From Parapedobacter soli (lineage in GTDB: Bacteria; Bacteroidota; Bacteroidia; Sphingobacteriales; Sphingobacteriaceae): a stretch of DNA of 64,000 nucleotides. The notes under the pieces were generated by a model. That model saw only the letters and a program-made list of their open reading frames with translations. It was not told where the DNA came from and ran no database searches. Numbering within the stretch: position 1 is the stretch's first letter; each line of letters starts with the position of its first letter. The position numbers were made by a program, and so were the translations under genes. This document shows positions 1-7,093 of the stretch, piece by piece. The stretch is from assembly GCF_025460835.1 (NCBI RefSeq), contig NZ_JAMXAY010000016.1:2616-66615 (forward strand), in the 5' to 3' direction.

Positions 1-125
1 ACATCCAATGGTGGATGTTTGCCTTGTCGGGATTGGTAGCCGTAGTGATTGCATTGCTTACCGTAGGCTGGCAGGCGATAAGGGCAGCGGTGGCCAATCC
101 GGTGGAGTCGCTTAGGGATGAGTAA
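1..125 (+). CDS. ABC transporter permease (FtsX/MacB family), C-terminal end only
   Basis: This is the last 40 codons of a permease whose start lies left of the window; the reading frame begins at base 3. It encodes part of the final membrane helix and the closing residues ANPVESLRDE, which match the end of the complete permease at 2555-4951 (ANPVDSLRDE) almost residue for residue. Proteins of this family are inner-membrane permeases with a MacB-like periplasmic domain. The tail is followed within 50 bp by a toxin-antitoxin pair. Confidence 0.85.
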   Translation, partial: IQWWMFALSGLVAVVIALLTVGWQAIRAAVANPVESLRDE

Positions 126-132
126 CTGCGCT

Positions 133-166
133 CTTGTATATTCTTGACAAGAAAACATTATCTTTG
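133..166 (+). promoter_or_regulatory. Promoter and inverted repeat of the Phd/PIN pair
   Basis: A Bacteroidota -7 box, TATCTTTG, lies at 159-166, only 5 bp before the ATG at 172, so the transcript may be leaderless or nearly so. Just upstream, CTTGT (133-137) and ACAAG (147-151) form an inverted repeat with a 9-bp spacer, a plausible operator for autorepression by the antitoxin. Only the -7 box fits the consensus well; no clean -33 TTTG is visible. Confidence 0.5.
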
Positions 167-171
167 TCTAT

Positions 172-405
172 ATGAAAACGATGACAGTTGGTGAATTCAA
201 GACACGCTTTGCTGAGGTACTTGAGCAAGTTAAGTCCGGGGTCGGGTTTGCAGTTACTTACGGCCGTAAGAAAGAAGTTGTTGGTTACTTCCTCCCCGAA
301 TCACATGTCGCCAAACCTACACGTAAACTTGGCTTACTGGAAGGAAAAGCTAAAGTCCGCTTTAAGACCAATTTTAAAATGACCGAAGAAGACTTGTTGG
401 GATGA
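172..405 (+). CDS. Antitoxin, Phd/YefM family
   Basis: This 77-residue protein starts MKTMTVGEFKTRF, the usual N-terminus of Phd/YefM antitoxins, which bind DNA as dimers through the N-terminal half and neutralise the partner toxin with the C-terminal tail. The middle (residues 24-40, FAVTYGRKKEVVGYF) matches the family's second strand region. The stop codon overlaps the start of the PIN-domain toxin in an ATGA junction (402-405), the standard coupled arrangement of type II toxin-antitoxin operons. The start follows a good -7 promoter box by 5 bp. It lies between two degraded permease ends, which suggests the pair was inserted into or retained within a permease array. Confidence 0.85.
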   Translation: MKTMTVGEFKTRFAEVLEQVKSGVGFAVTYGRKKEVVGYFLPESHVAKPTRKLGLLEGKAKVRFKTNFKMTEEDLLG

Positions 406-800
406 AATACCTCTTGGATTCGCATACATTTCTTTGGGCATTATTGGATCGCAAAAAGCTATCGGCCAAGGTATCCATCTTGTTGGAAGACGCCACCAAT
501 ACGGTATTCGTGAGTTCTGTGAGCTTTTGGGAACTTTCATTGAAGTACCGGTTGGGTAAACTCGACTTAATAGGGGTCTCTCCCGAAGAGCTTCCCGCTC
601 TCGCGCAAGAAAGTGGCCTCGATGTTCTTCCACTCCTACCACCTGAAGCCGCAGGTTATCACCTGTTAAAAGCCGATTGGCACCGTGACCCTTTCGATCG
701 GATGCTTATCTGGCAGGCCATCCTCCACAATTTAACGCTATTGAGCAAAGGCAAAACCATCAGCAAATACCAGTCTGTGGGATTAAAGCATTTGTGGTAG
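402..800 (+). CDS. PIN-domain toxin (VapC-like), possibly lacking one catalytic acid
   Basis: This 132-residue protein has the PIN ribonuclease layout: DSHTFLW with Asp6 near the start, WELSLK with Glu44, and DPFDRMLIWQA with Asp96/Asp99. PIN toxins cleave RNA using a cluster of three or four acidic residues and Mg or Mn. In most relatives the fourth acid sits in a TxD or SxD motif after the DPFDR helix; here that place reads LLSKGKTISKY, with Gly117 (GGC) where Asp (GAC) would be expected. A single base change would explain it. The toxin could be weakened or inactive. It is translationally coupled to the Phd/YefM antitoxin through a 4-bp overlap. Confidence 0.85.
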   Translation: MKYLLDSHTFLWALLDRKKLSAKVSILLEDATNTVFVSSVSFWELSLKYRLGKLDLIGVSPEELPALAQESGLDVLPLLPPEAAGYHLLKADWHRDPFDRMLIWQAILHNLTLLSKGKTISKYQSVGLKHLW

Positions 801-835
801 TCCTACTGCTTTTTCTAAACACTGTCCCCTAATGG

Positions 836-925
836 GTAGCCGTAGTCATTGCATCGCTTACCGTAAGTTGGCAGGCGATACGGGCGGCAGTGGCCAATCC
901 GGTGGATAGTTTGAGAGATGAGTAA
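836..925 (+). pseudogene. Fragment of an FtsX permease C-terminus
   Basis: Thirty codons including the stop read VAVVIASLTVSWQAIRAAVA followed by NPVDSLRDE, in frame. This is the same tail as those of the permeases ending at 125 and 4951. Nothing of the permease lies upstream: the 20 bp before it (about 815-834, AACACTGTCCCC) instead resemble the untranslated region found 5' of the intact permease (AACACTGTCCGC at 2309-2320). This looks like a permease gene whose body was deleted between leader and tail. Confidence 0.8.
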
Positions 926-945
926 AATCCGAAGGTGATCGATAG

Positions 946-1014
946 TATCGAACAACCTTTGCCATTAGTATCGAACAAAAGTTTTCGATATTATCGATCA
1001 AATGGGTACTTTTG
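946..1014 (+). promoter_or_regulatory. Promoter with repeated TATCGAACA half-sites upstream of the AAA ATPase
   Basis: TATCGAACA occurs twice in the same orientation, at 946-954 and 969-977 (starts 23 bp apart), and a third, inverted and imperfect copy TTTTCGATA is at 982-990. A -7 box TACTTTTG follows at 1007-1014, giving a leader of about 10-18 nt before the ATG at 1033. The same half-site forms a perfect palindrome at 2333-2350. The clustering around a promoter suggests binding sites for a dimeric regulator; the regulator is unknown. Confidence 0.5.
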
Positions 1015-1032
1015 TAGTCTTAACCGGTTTGT

Positions 1033-2250
1033 ATGATACTGGAAACAACATTGACTGAAATCGTCAAATCTCAAAAATTAGGGATGAAAGCGTGGGATGC
1101 CGGCCTACGTCGGACAGCATTAAACGAACTGCCTAACCTTGCCGCACACGCCTTGATCGTAACAGGCATCCGAAGAAGCGGGAAAAGCACGCTGTTGTTT
1201 CAGTTGTTGCGGGATAAGTATAAAGACGCCCTATATCTTAATTTTGAAGATCCACGGTTGTATGAATTTGAACCTGCAGACTTCGTACGGCTGGATACGG
1301 TGATTAAGCAATCAGGCAGTGAGGTCTTGATGTTTGATGAAATACAGATTATACCCCGATGGGAAAGCTACGTCAGGCAGAAGCTGGATGAGCGTTATAA
1401 ATTGGTTATTACTGGCTCGAACGCTTCGCTGCTGAGTAGGGAACTCGGCACCAAACTTACCGGACGGCATATCAGCACCGAACTTTTCCCATTTTCGTAT
1501 CTGGAATTCATCACTTTTAAAGAGTTAAAGGCCGACAAACAAAGCATCGTACAGTACTTACAAAAAGGTGGGTTTCCGGAATATGTTAAAGAGGATGAGG
1601 CCAGGGTGCTAGCGCAACTTTTTGATGATATTATCCTGCGGGACATCGTTGTGAGATACGGCGTGCGCGACGTCAGGGGCATGCAGCGGTTGGCACAATA
1701 TTTAGTTACTCACATTGGAAATCGGATAACTGCAAACCGGCTTAAAAGCCTGTTTGATTTTGGCTCTACAAGCACGATCAATGAATACCTTTCCCATTTG
1801 GAGCATGCCTACCTGTTACACTTTGTTCCCAAATTCAGCTATTCTCAACGCGCTCAATTGGTCAACCCGCGAAAGGTATATGCGATTGACACAGGGATCG
1901 TTAACACCATTTCTACGGCCTTTACGGAAGATCAAGGGCGAAAATTCGAAAACCTGATTTACCTGCACTTACGGAGAAGCTATAAAGAAATATACTATTT
2001 CTCGGAAAAGGGCGAATGCGATTTTACGGTTTTTAGCCGTGGAACATTTCAACGCGCCATCCAAGTATGCTATTCACTTAATCAGGACAACTTGGACAGG
2101 GAGTTAAACGGACTTGTTGAAGCACTTGAGTACTTTAAATCAGATAACGGATGCATCATTACCCTAGATCAGACAGATCGCTTTGAAAAAAATGGGAAAA
2201 CGATTGATGTCCTTCCGGCTTATGTTTTTTGTAATTCCTCATTGAATTAA
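1033..2250 (+). CDS. AAA-family ATPase with DUF4143 domain
   Basis: This 405-residue protein combines an N-terminal AAA_14 ATPase with a C-terminal DUF4143 domain. Visible motifs are Walker A GIRRSGKST at residues 45-53, Walker B VLMFDE at 98-103, and ITGSNASLL at 126-134 (sensor region). The C-terminal half contains the winged-helix-like segment around ITANRLKSLFDF and, near residue 330, the KGECDFTVF strand resembling the degenerate nuclease-like core of DUF4143. The family is common and widespread in bacteria, often near mobile or toxin-antitoxin genes, but its function is not settled. The gene is visibly more AT-rich than the permeases beside it, consistent with transfer. It is monocistronic, with its own promoter at 1007-1014. 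Confidence 0.85.
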   Translation: MILETTLTEIVKSQKLGMKAWDAGLRRTALNELPNLAAHALIVTGIRRSGKSTLLFQLLRDKYKDALYLNFEDPRLYEFEPADFVRLDTVIKQSGSEVLMFDEIQIIPRWESYVRQKLDERYKLVITGSNASLLSRELGTKLTGRHISTELFPFSYLEFITFKELKADKQSIVQYLQKGGFPEYVKEDEARVLAQLFDDIILRDIVVRYGVRDVRGMQRLAQYLVTHIGNRITANRLKSLFDFGSTSTINEYLSHLEHAYLLHFVPKFSYSQRAQLVNPRKVYAIDTGIVNTISTAFTEDQGRKFENLIYLHLRRSYKEIYYFSEKGECDFTVFSRGTFQRAIQVCYSLNQDNLDRELNGLVEALEYFKSDNGCIITLDQTDRFEKNGKTIDVLPAYVFCNSSLN

Positions 2251-2332
2251 AGGTTCAGGGTATAAAAATTGGGTTTTGGCGTAGTTAAACAAGCTCCCCG
2301 CCGCCTCAACACTGTCCGCAAGTGAACAATCG

Positions 2333-2350
2333 GTGTTCGATATCGAACAC
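2333..2350. promoter_or_regulatory. Perfect 18-bp palindrome, operator candidate
   Basis: GTGTTCGAT followed by ATCGAACAC is a perfect inverted repeat without spacer. Its half-site shares ATCGAACA with the repeats at 946-954 and 969-977 upstream of the AAA ATPase. It lies 205 bp before the permease start. Binding by a dimeric transcription factor is inference. Confidence 0.5.
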
Positions 2351-2463
2351 TGTCACCCAACAAAACAAAACCAACTAGCTAACTAACAACTCGTTACATT
2401 TTTGGCTCAAAAAATGAACGAGGAATACGGATGAAAAGAGCGTGGAGCAAGGACGAACGCGTC

Positions 2464-2491
2464 TCATATCTCATGTCTCATGTCTCATATC
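2464..2491 (+). repeat. Four tandem TCATRTC heptamers
   Basis: The units read TCATATC, TCATGTC, TCATGTC, TCATATC, without spacing. They sit 63 bp upstream of the permease start codon in the presumed leader. Function unknown; a slippage-prone tract or a leader element are both possible. Confidence 0.7.
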
Positions 2492-2554
2492 TAAAATAAT
2501 CAAACCATCCGACCAGAGGGGAGGATAGCTGAAGCACCAATAAAAATAAGCAAT

Positions 2555-4951
2555 ATGCTGAAAAACTATTTCAAAACCGCATGGCGGAATCTGCTACGAG
2601 GTAAGATCTTTTCGGTCATCAACATTACCGGACTGGCCATCGGGCTTACCGCTTTCCTGTTGTTGGCGCTATACATCCAAGACGAGTTAGGCTATGATAG
2701 ATTCCAAGAAAACGCCGACCGGATTTACCGGGTCTCACGGGAATTCCTCTCCGAAGATGGTGCAACGGACTTGCATCTCGCACGTGTAGCGCCCCCCTAC
2801 GGACCACTCATCGCCCAGGATTTTCCGGAAGTGGAACAGATGGTGCGCATGTTGGAAACCAACCTGACCATCCAATATGGCGATGCCCTGTTCAATGAAG
2901 AGCGGGTGTTTTTCGCCGAAGATGGCTTTTTGGACATGTTTACGGTCAATGTGGTGCAGGGCGATACCCATACAGCGCTAAAAGATCCATTTACGCTGAT
3001 GCTTTCGACCACCTTGGCCGAAAAATACTTTGGCAATGAAAACCCCATTGGCAAGATGGTGCGGGTGGACAACCAGTCGGAGATGATGGTCTCCGGTGTG
3101 TTTAAGCCTTTTCCCAGCCAATCCACCATGCATCCCGAACTATTGATTTCTTTTGCTACACTGAACGATGAAAACATATACGGCACCGAAAACTTGCAGA
3201 CAAACTGGGGAAACAATGCTTTTAACACCTTCCTCTTGCTGCCGGCAGGTTATGATGCGCAAAAAATAGTGGATGCCTTCCCCGCGTTTCAAAACAAACA
3301 CATGGGCGAGAACACGTCCGACTGGTCCGTGCTCCACCTGATGAAGCTCACGGACATCCACTTACACTCACATACCGATTCGGAAATCGAGCCCACATCA
3401 GACATCCGATACGTATACTTTTTCTCGGCTATCGCACTGTTTATTTTGGTCATTGCCTGTATCAACTATATGAACCTGACCACGGCACGGTCGGCCAAGC
3501 GCGCCAAGGAGGTGGGCATGCGTAAAGTGGTGGGTGCACAACGTGGACAACTCATCAGGCAATTCCTTACCGAGTCGTTGCTCTACACCTTCATCGCCTT
3601 ATTGGTGTCTTTCGCTTTTACACTGGCTACCCTGCCCCTGTTGAATAACCTGTCGGGTAAGGACCTGCTGTTCGGTGACCTGTTCAGTCCAGCATTTCTT
3701 GGTATCATCGTAGGCATCATATTATTTACCGCATTGGTCTCTGGCAGCTACCCCGCTTTCTTTCTCACCGCCTTCCAGCCCATAAAAGTGTTCAAAGGCA
3801 AGGTAGCATCCGATTTGAAACGGGGCATCCTTCAACAGCTCCTGGTTACGGTACAGTTTGCCATTGCCGTGTTGCTAATCATCTGCACAACGGTGGTGTA
3901 CAACCAAATGCGGCATATCCAGGATTTCAAATTGGGGTACAATAAGGAGCAGGTTATCCTTTTGCCCGCCGCGGGCGATTCCTCCGAATTTGAGTCGGTG
4001 CGGCAACAGCTGATCCGGCATACGGGCATCGCCGACGTGGCCCGTTCGTCACGCATCCCTACGGGTAGACTTTTAGACGGACAAGGGGCTTCTGTAATGC
4101 GGGGCAGTGAGTTGGCACCAACGGGTGCGATGATCAAGGGGCTAGCCATAGACGAGCAGTTTATCCCGACCTATCAGATCGAGATGGCTGCCGGCAGGAA
4201 TCTATCGCGTGCGCATCCAACAGATCGCACGGAAGGATATATTCTCAATGAGTCGGCTGTTACCGCGCTGGGGCTGGGTAGCCCCGAAAAAGCCATCGGC
4301 AAGGCTTTCGCTTATGGCGACCGGAAAGGACAGATAATCGGCGTTACCAAAGATTTCCATTTTGAATCATTGCACCAAAACATCGTTCCGATGGCGATGT
4401 CGATGAATCTCGCCGGCTACTCATGGTGGTCCGTACGGTCTTCGGGCGACGTCCGCGCGACGTTGAACCAGCTGGAATCGGTATGGAAAGCCCGTTTTCC
4501 CGACATCCCCTTCCGGTATGATTTCTTGGATAATCGGTTTGCCGAATTGTATGAACGTGAGCAGACCCAGCAGCTGCTGTTCGGCGTCTTCGCGGGCATC
4601 GCTATTTTCATTTCCTGCTTGGGTCTTCTGGGGCTATCCATGTACATGGCCGAACTGCGGATGAAAGAAATCGGTATCAGGAAAGTACTGGGCGCATCGG
4701 TGGCCGGCATCGTGCAGCTGCTCTCCCGGGATTTCTTGAAATTGGTACTCATCGCCATCGTTATCGCGGCACCGGTTGCCTGGTGGCTGATGAGCAAATG
4801 GTTGGAAGATTTCGCTTACCGCATCGATATACAGTGGTGGGTGTTTGCCGTAGCGGGATTGGTAGCCGTGGTCATCGCCTTGCTTACCGTAAGCTGGCAG
4901 GCGATACGGGCGGCGGTGGCTAATCCGGTCGACTCGTTGCGGGATGAGTGA
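2555..4951 (+). CDS. ABC transporter permease, FtsX/MacB family (798 aa)
   Basis: This is a complete double-module permease. Residues 1-20 (MLKNYFKTAWRNLLRGKIFS) and the first helix (about 20-43) are typical of the Bacteroidota MacB-like family. A MacB_PCD periplasmic domain follows (about 45-270), then an FtsX domain with three helices from about residue 285, a short linker helix near 430, a second periplasmic domain, and a second FtsX domain from about 680 to the C-terminus. The FtsX signature after the helix reads ARSAKRAKEVGMRKVVGAQR in the first module and RMKEIGIRKVLGAS in the second. Such permeases pair with a separate ATPase and move peptides, lipids or drugs, or act mechanically; no ATPase gene is beside it here. 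Related tails at 1-125 and 836-925 show it belonged to a tandem array. Confidence 0.92.
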   Translation: MLKNYFKTAWRNLLRGKIFSVINITGLAIGLTAFLLLALYIQDELGYDRFQENADRIYRVSREFLSEDGATDLHLARVAPPYGPLIAQDFPEVEQMVRMLETNLTIQYGDALFNEERVFFAEDGFLDMFTVNVVQGDTHTALKDPFTLMLSTTLAEKYFGNENPIGKMVRVDNQSEMMVSGVFKPFPSQSTMHPELLISFATLNDENIYGTENLQTNWGNNAFNTFLLLPAGYDAQKIVDAFPAFQNKHMGENTSDWSVLHLMKLTDIHLHSHTDSEIEPTSDIRYVYFFSAIALFILVIACINYMNLTTARSAKRAKEVGMRKVVGAQRGQLIRQFLTESLLYTFIALLVSFAFTLATLPLLNNLSGKDLLFGDLFSPAFLGIIVGIILFTALVSGSYPAFFLTAFQPIKVFKGKVASDLKRGILQQLLVTVQFAIAVLLIICTTVVYNQMRHIQDFKLGYNKEQVILLPAAGDSSEFESVRQQLIRHTGIADVARSSRIPTGRLLDGQGASVMRGSELAPTGAMIKGLAIDEQFIPTYQIEMAAGRNLSRAHPTDRTEGYILNESAVTALGLGSPEKAIGKAFAYGDRKGQIIGVTKDFHFESLHQNIVPMAMSMNLAGYSWWSVRSSGDVRATLNQLESVWKARFPDIPFRYDFLDNRFAELYEREQTQQLLFGVFAGIAIFISCLGLLGLSMYMAELRMKEIGIRKVLGASVAGIVQLLSRDFLKLVLIAIVIAAPVAWWLMSKWLEDFAYRIDIQWWVFAVAGLVAVVIALLTVSWQAIRAAVANPVDSLRDE

Positions 4952-4968
4952 TGCGTAGCCAATGCACA

Positions 4969-5006
4969 ACACACTTTGTGTGTCACGTATCTTTTTCTTA
5001 TTTTTG
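4969..5006 (+). promoter_or_regulatory. Promoter and overlapping palindrome of the second toxin-antitoxin pair
   Basis: A -33 element TTTG at 4975-4978 is separated by 20 bp from a -7 box TATTTTTG at 4999-5006, a nearly ideal Bacteroidota promoter. The palindrome ACACAC-TTT-GTGTGT (4969-4983) covers the -33 element, so a bound protein would block it. Autorepression by the antitoxin is a reasonable inference. The ATG is at 5032. Confidence 0.65.
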
Positions 5007-5031
5007 CACGTAAAGACGGAAGGGTTATATT

Positions 5032-5283
5032 ATGCCGAGTACAAAACTAACGTTGAATATCAAAACGCATGTCATTGATCAGGCCAAAGCGTATGCCAAT
5101 CGACAACATGTAAGTTTATCTAAGATTGTGGAGAACTATCTCAGTAGCCTTACTGACCGAGAAGAGAAGACTACCGAAGTTTCGCCTTGGACGAAAGAAC
5201 TGACAGCCGTAAAGAAACCAACACCGGATTTCGACCATAAATCGGATTATCGGGACGCGATTTTAGATAAATACAACCCCTGA
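5032..5283 (+). CDS. Antitoxin, DUF6364 / ribbon-helix-helix type
   Basis: This 83-residue protein begins with a strand-helix-helix pattern (KLTLNIKTHVIDQAKAYANR, then VSLSKIVENYLSSL), the DNA-binding fold of ribbon-helix-helix antitoxins and of the DUF6364 family. The C-terminal part from residue 45 is charged and proline-rich, as expected of the toxin-wrapping tail. Its stop codon overlaps the start of the PIN toxin by one base (TGATG, 5281-5285). The promoter at 4969-5006 carries a palindrome that could be its operator. Confidence 0.8.
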   Translation: MPSTKLTLNIKTHVIDQAKAYANRQHVSLSKIVENYLSSLTDREEKTTEVSPWTKELTAVKKPTPDFDHKSDYRDAILDKYNP

Positions 5284-5696
5284 TGACGCTATTTATCGAC
5301 TCGGATATCCTTCTCGATGCCGTGTTGCGTAGGGAGCCGTATTATCAACCTGCCGTTCAGATACTGTCGTTTGTTGACAGGGGAGATCATTCGCTGTGCA
5401 TCTCTGCCCATAATCTTCTAAATGTCTATTATTTTACGCGCAAGCACGCCGGCAAACCAGCAGCCATCAAATCGGTCGGCCTACTGGAAAACAAGCTACG
5501 TGTTTTACCCACCGACAGTATAGCCATTCGAACCGCAATGGCTACCGCATTCAACGACATCGAAGACGCCGTTCAATACTCGATAGCACTGGCTAATCGC
5601 TGCGATATGATCATTACCCGAAACCTGAAAGATTACAAAAAGTCACAACTCCCGGTGATGACCGCCGAGCAATACCTCAAGACAACACGAAAATAG
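5283..5696 (+). CDS. PIN-domain toxin
   Basis: This 137-residue protein has the PIN layout: LFIDSDILLDAVL with Asp6 and Asp8 near the start, an Asn-rich helix (SAHNLLNVYYFTRK) in place of the usual Glu region, DIEDAVQYSIA with Asp92 and Asp95, and ITRNLKDYKKS, the Bacteroidota form of the last motif. PIN toxins are Mg-dependent ribonucleases held inactive by the cognate antitoxin. Unlike the first PIN gene of the window, the last motif still carries an acid (Asp in NLKDY). Cotranslated with the DUF6364 antitoxin. A permease fragment follows directly. Confidence 0.82.
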   Translation: MTLFIDSDILLDAVLRREPYYQPAVQILSFVDRGDHSLCISAHNLLNVYYFTRKHAGKPAAIKSVGLLENKLRVLPTDSIAIRTAMATAFNDIEDAVQYSIALANRCDMIITRNLKDYKKSQLPVMTAEQYLKTTRK

Positions 5697-5700
5697 CGCG

Positions 5701-5773
5701 TGTCCGTTACTGAACGGCTTTCACCAACCTGAGCACCGCCCGCAGTGAAAAGCAGGCCAAGGAAGTTGGGCTG
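5701..5773 (+). pseudogene. Fragment of an FtsX permease, leader joined to internal coding sequence
   Basis: From base 5720 the plus strand reads FTNLSTARSEKQAKEVGL, matching the first FtsX-domain signature of the intact permease (MNLTTARSAKRAKEVGM). Directly upstream, TGTCCGTTACTGAAC (5701-5715) resembles the motif of the permease leader at 2313-2327 (12 of 15 bases). The fragment has no start, loses homology after about 5773 and ends by the serpin gene. It is best explained by a deletion within a former permease copy. Confidence 0.7.
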
Positions 5774-5789
5774 CTGGCACTAATTTTAC

Positions 5790-7046
5790 TCACCCCCTCG
5801 TCGCTTCCACCGATGGGTCATTCACCTGCCCGATGAACAAAATCAAACCGGTAGTCATTTCCCGGATGGCAAACAGGAACGGGCGGTCGGCGGTGAACGT
5901 ATACACCTGGGGTAACGAGGTCGTAACCATACCGACCGACGTCACCGCCGCCGCTTCCGTACCCTCCTCGTTTACCTCGATAAACGACTTGTGCTTCACC
6001 TCGCTGATGGCGAGGGGGGCGGCACTGATACCCGAGAAGTCCACAGCCGGCGTGAACGCGATGCCCATCCCCATGCGGGTCAACTCATCATTCAGCCCAT
6101 TTTCGTAGCTGAACTTGAACTTCGGCAAGGCCAGCTGGGTTTCCCGCGAATAGAAAGACGACGCAAGCGTGGCCCAGAAGCCCGCTTCTGCCAGCTTTTC
6201 CGAGAGTTGCGCAAGGTCCGCATCCCCACGGGGCTTCAATACCACCATGCTGAACTTCTTGTCGCCATAAGGTAGCTCAATCGCTTCCACCGCCTCGGTC
6301 GCGGCTACGTTGAACGTGTGTTTCACGTGCATGAAGTCTGTTTGCAGCGTTGTGCCATCAGCACGGGTAAATGTCCCTTTCTCGGTCTGCTTCTTATCAA
6401 ACCGCTGCTCCCATGCCCCTTTGAAATATACCGCATTGATGAGGTACATCACCATATCGCCGGGAATACCCCCCTCGATAATCGTCGGGATTTTCTTTTT
6501 GGTTTTGTTGCTGACCCAGTCGTTGATCACACCCGGAGCGCCCGGGTCGGCAAAATCCAACGCGTTTACTTCCGCCTTGTAGAACTCCTGGTTTACGTCC
6601 AAAAAGTCGGGCAAGACATCGAATCCCTTCCGGTACCAGATGGAATTTGCAATATCCAGCGTGGTGCGCGGATCGAGCTGCGGCAGGTCGGCCGCCAGCT
6701 TCTGGTAGTAGGCATTAATGTCATCCGTATCGAAACCATCGAACTTTAGTGTCTTTTCAATCGCATTACGGGTTTCACCGGCTGCCCCGTTGTTGGTCAT
6801 CGCCAATGCCATACCCACACTCAAAGGCGATAGCATGGCGTTTTCGTTGGGTCCGAGATTATCCGTGGCTACTCGGAACAGTTCGAAGGCAAACCGGTTG
6901 TCACTTTCGGCCTTCTCCTGTTCCACGGCCGTGAGGATCAAATCTTTGCCCGGCCCCAGCTTTTCCGGATTGGCTTTTTCACAAGCCGCCAGACTCATCG
7001 CCGCCGCACCTGCCAGCAGCATTCCATAAATTACAAATCGTTTCAT
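5790..7046 (-). CDS. Serpin family serine protease inhibitor, lipoprotein
   Basis: This 418-residue protein has a lipoprotein signal (LAAC, Cys22), so it is probably anchored in the outer membrane or surface. The body is serpin fold: ENAMLSPLSVGMALAMTNNG near residue 70, the WVSNKTKKKIPTII shutter-side motif, the hinge EEGTEAAAVTS, and the C-terminal signature DRPFLFAIREMTTGLILFIG. Serpins trap serine or cysteine proteases as covalent acyl-enzymes after cleavage of the reactive loop. Aligning the hinge by the usual P17-P1 count puts Thr-Ser at P1-P1' (VTT-SLP), which does not suggest trypsin-like targets. Bacterial serpins are uncommon; defence against foreign or self proteases is the usual proposal. 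An orphan antitoxin gene lies 47 bp upstream. Confidence 0.93.
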   Translation of the reverse strand: MKRFVIYGMLLAGAAAMSLAACEKANPEKLGPGKDLILTAVEQEKAESDNRFAFELFRVATDNLGPNENAMLSPLSVGMALAMTNNGAAGETRNAIEKTLKFDGFDTDDINAYYQKLAADLPQLDPRTTLDIANSIWYRKGFDVLPDFLDVNQEFYKAEVNALDFADPGAPGVINDWVSNKTKKKIPTIIEGGIPGDMVMYLINAVYFKGAWEQRFDKKQTEKGTFTRADGTTLQTDFMHVKHTFNVAATEAVEAIELPYGDKKFSMVVLKPRGDADLAQLSEKLAEAGFWATLASSFYSRETQLALPKFKFSYENGLNDELTRMGMGIAFTPAVDFSGISAAPLAISEVKHKSFIEVNEEGTEAAAVTSVGMVTTSLPQVYTFTADRPFLFAIREMTTGLILFIGQVNDPSVEATRG

Positions 7047-7093
7047 CTTGGTTCTTTTTCAGGTAAGACGGTACCGAGAGGTTAAATGCTACA

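Larger units (their letters stand above)
2251..2554 (+). promoter_or_regulatory. Leader region of the FtsX permease: conserved motif, 18-bp palindrome, heptamer repeats
   Basis: This gap of about 300 bp contains no gene I can support. It holds three ordered elements. TGTCCGCAAGTGAAC at 2313-2327 recurs with three mismatches at 5701-5715 in front of another permease fragment. A perfect 18-bp palindrome, GTGTTCGATATCGAACAC, is at 2333-2350. Four tandem copies of the heptamer TCATRTC lie at 2464-2491. I saw no convincing TAnnTTTG box. Confidence 0.5.
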
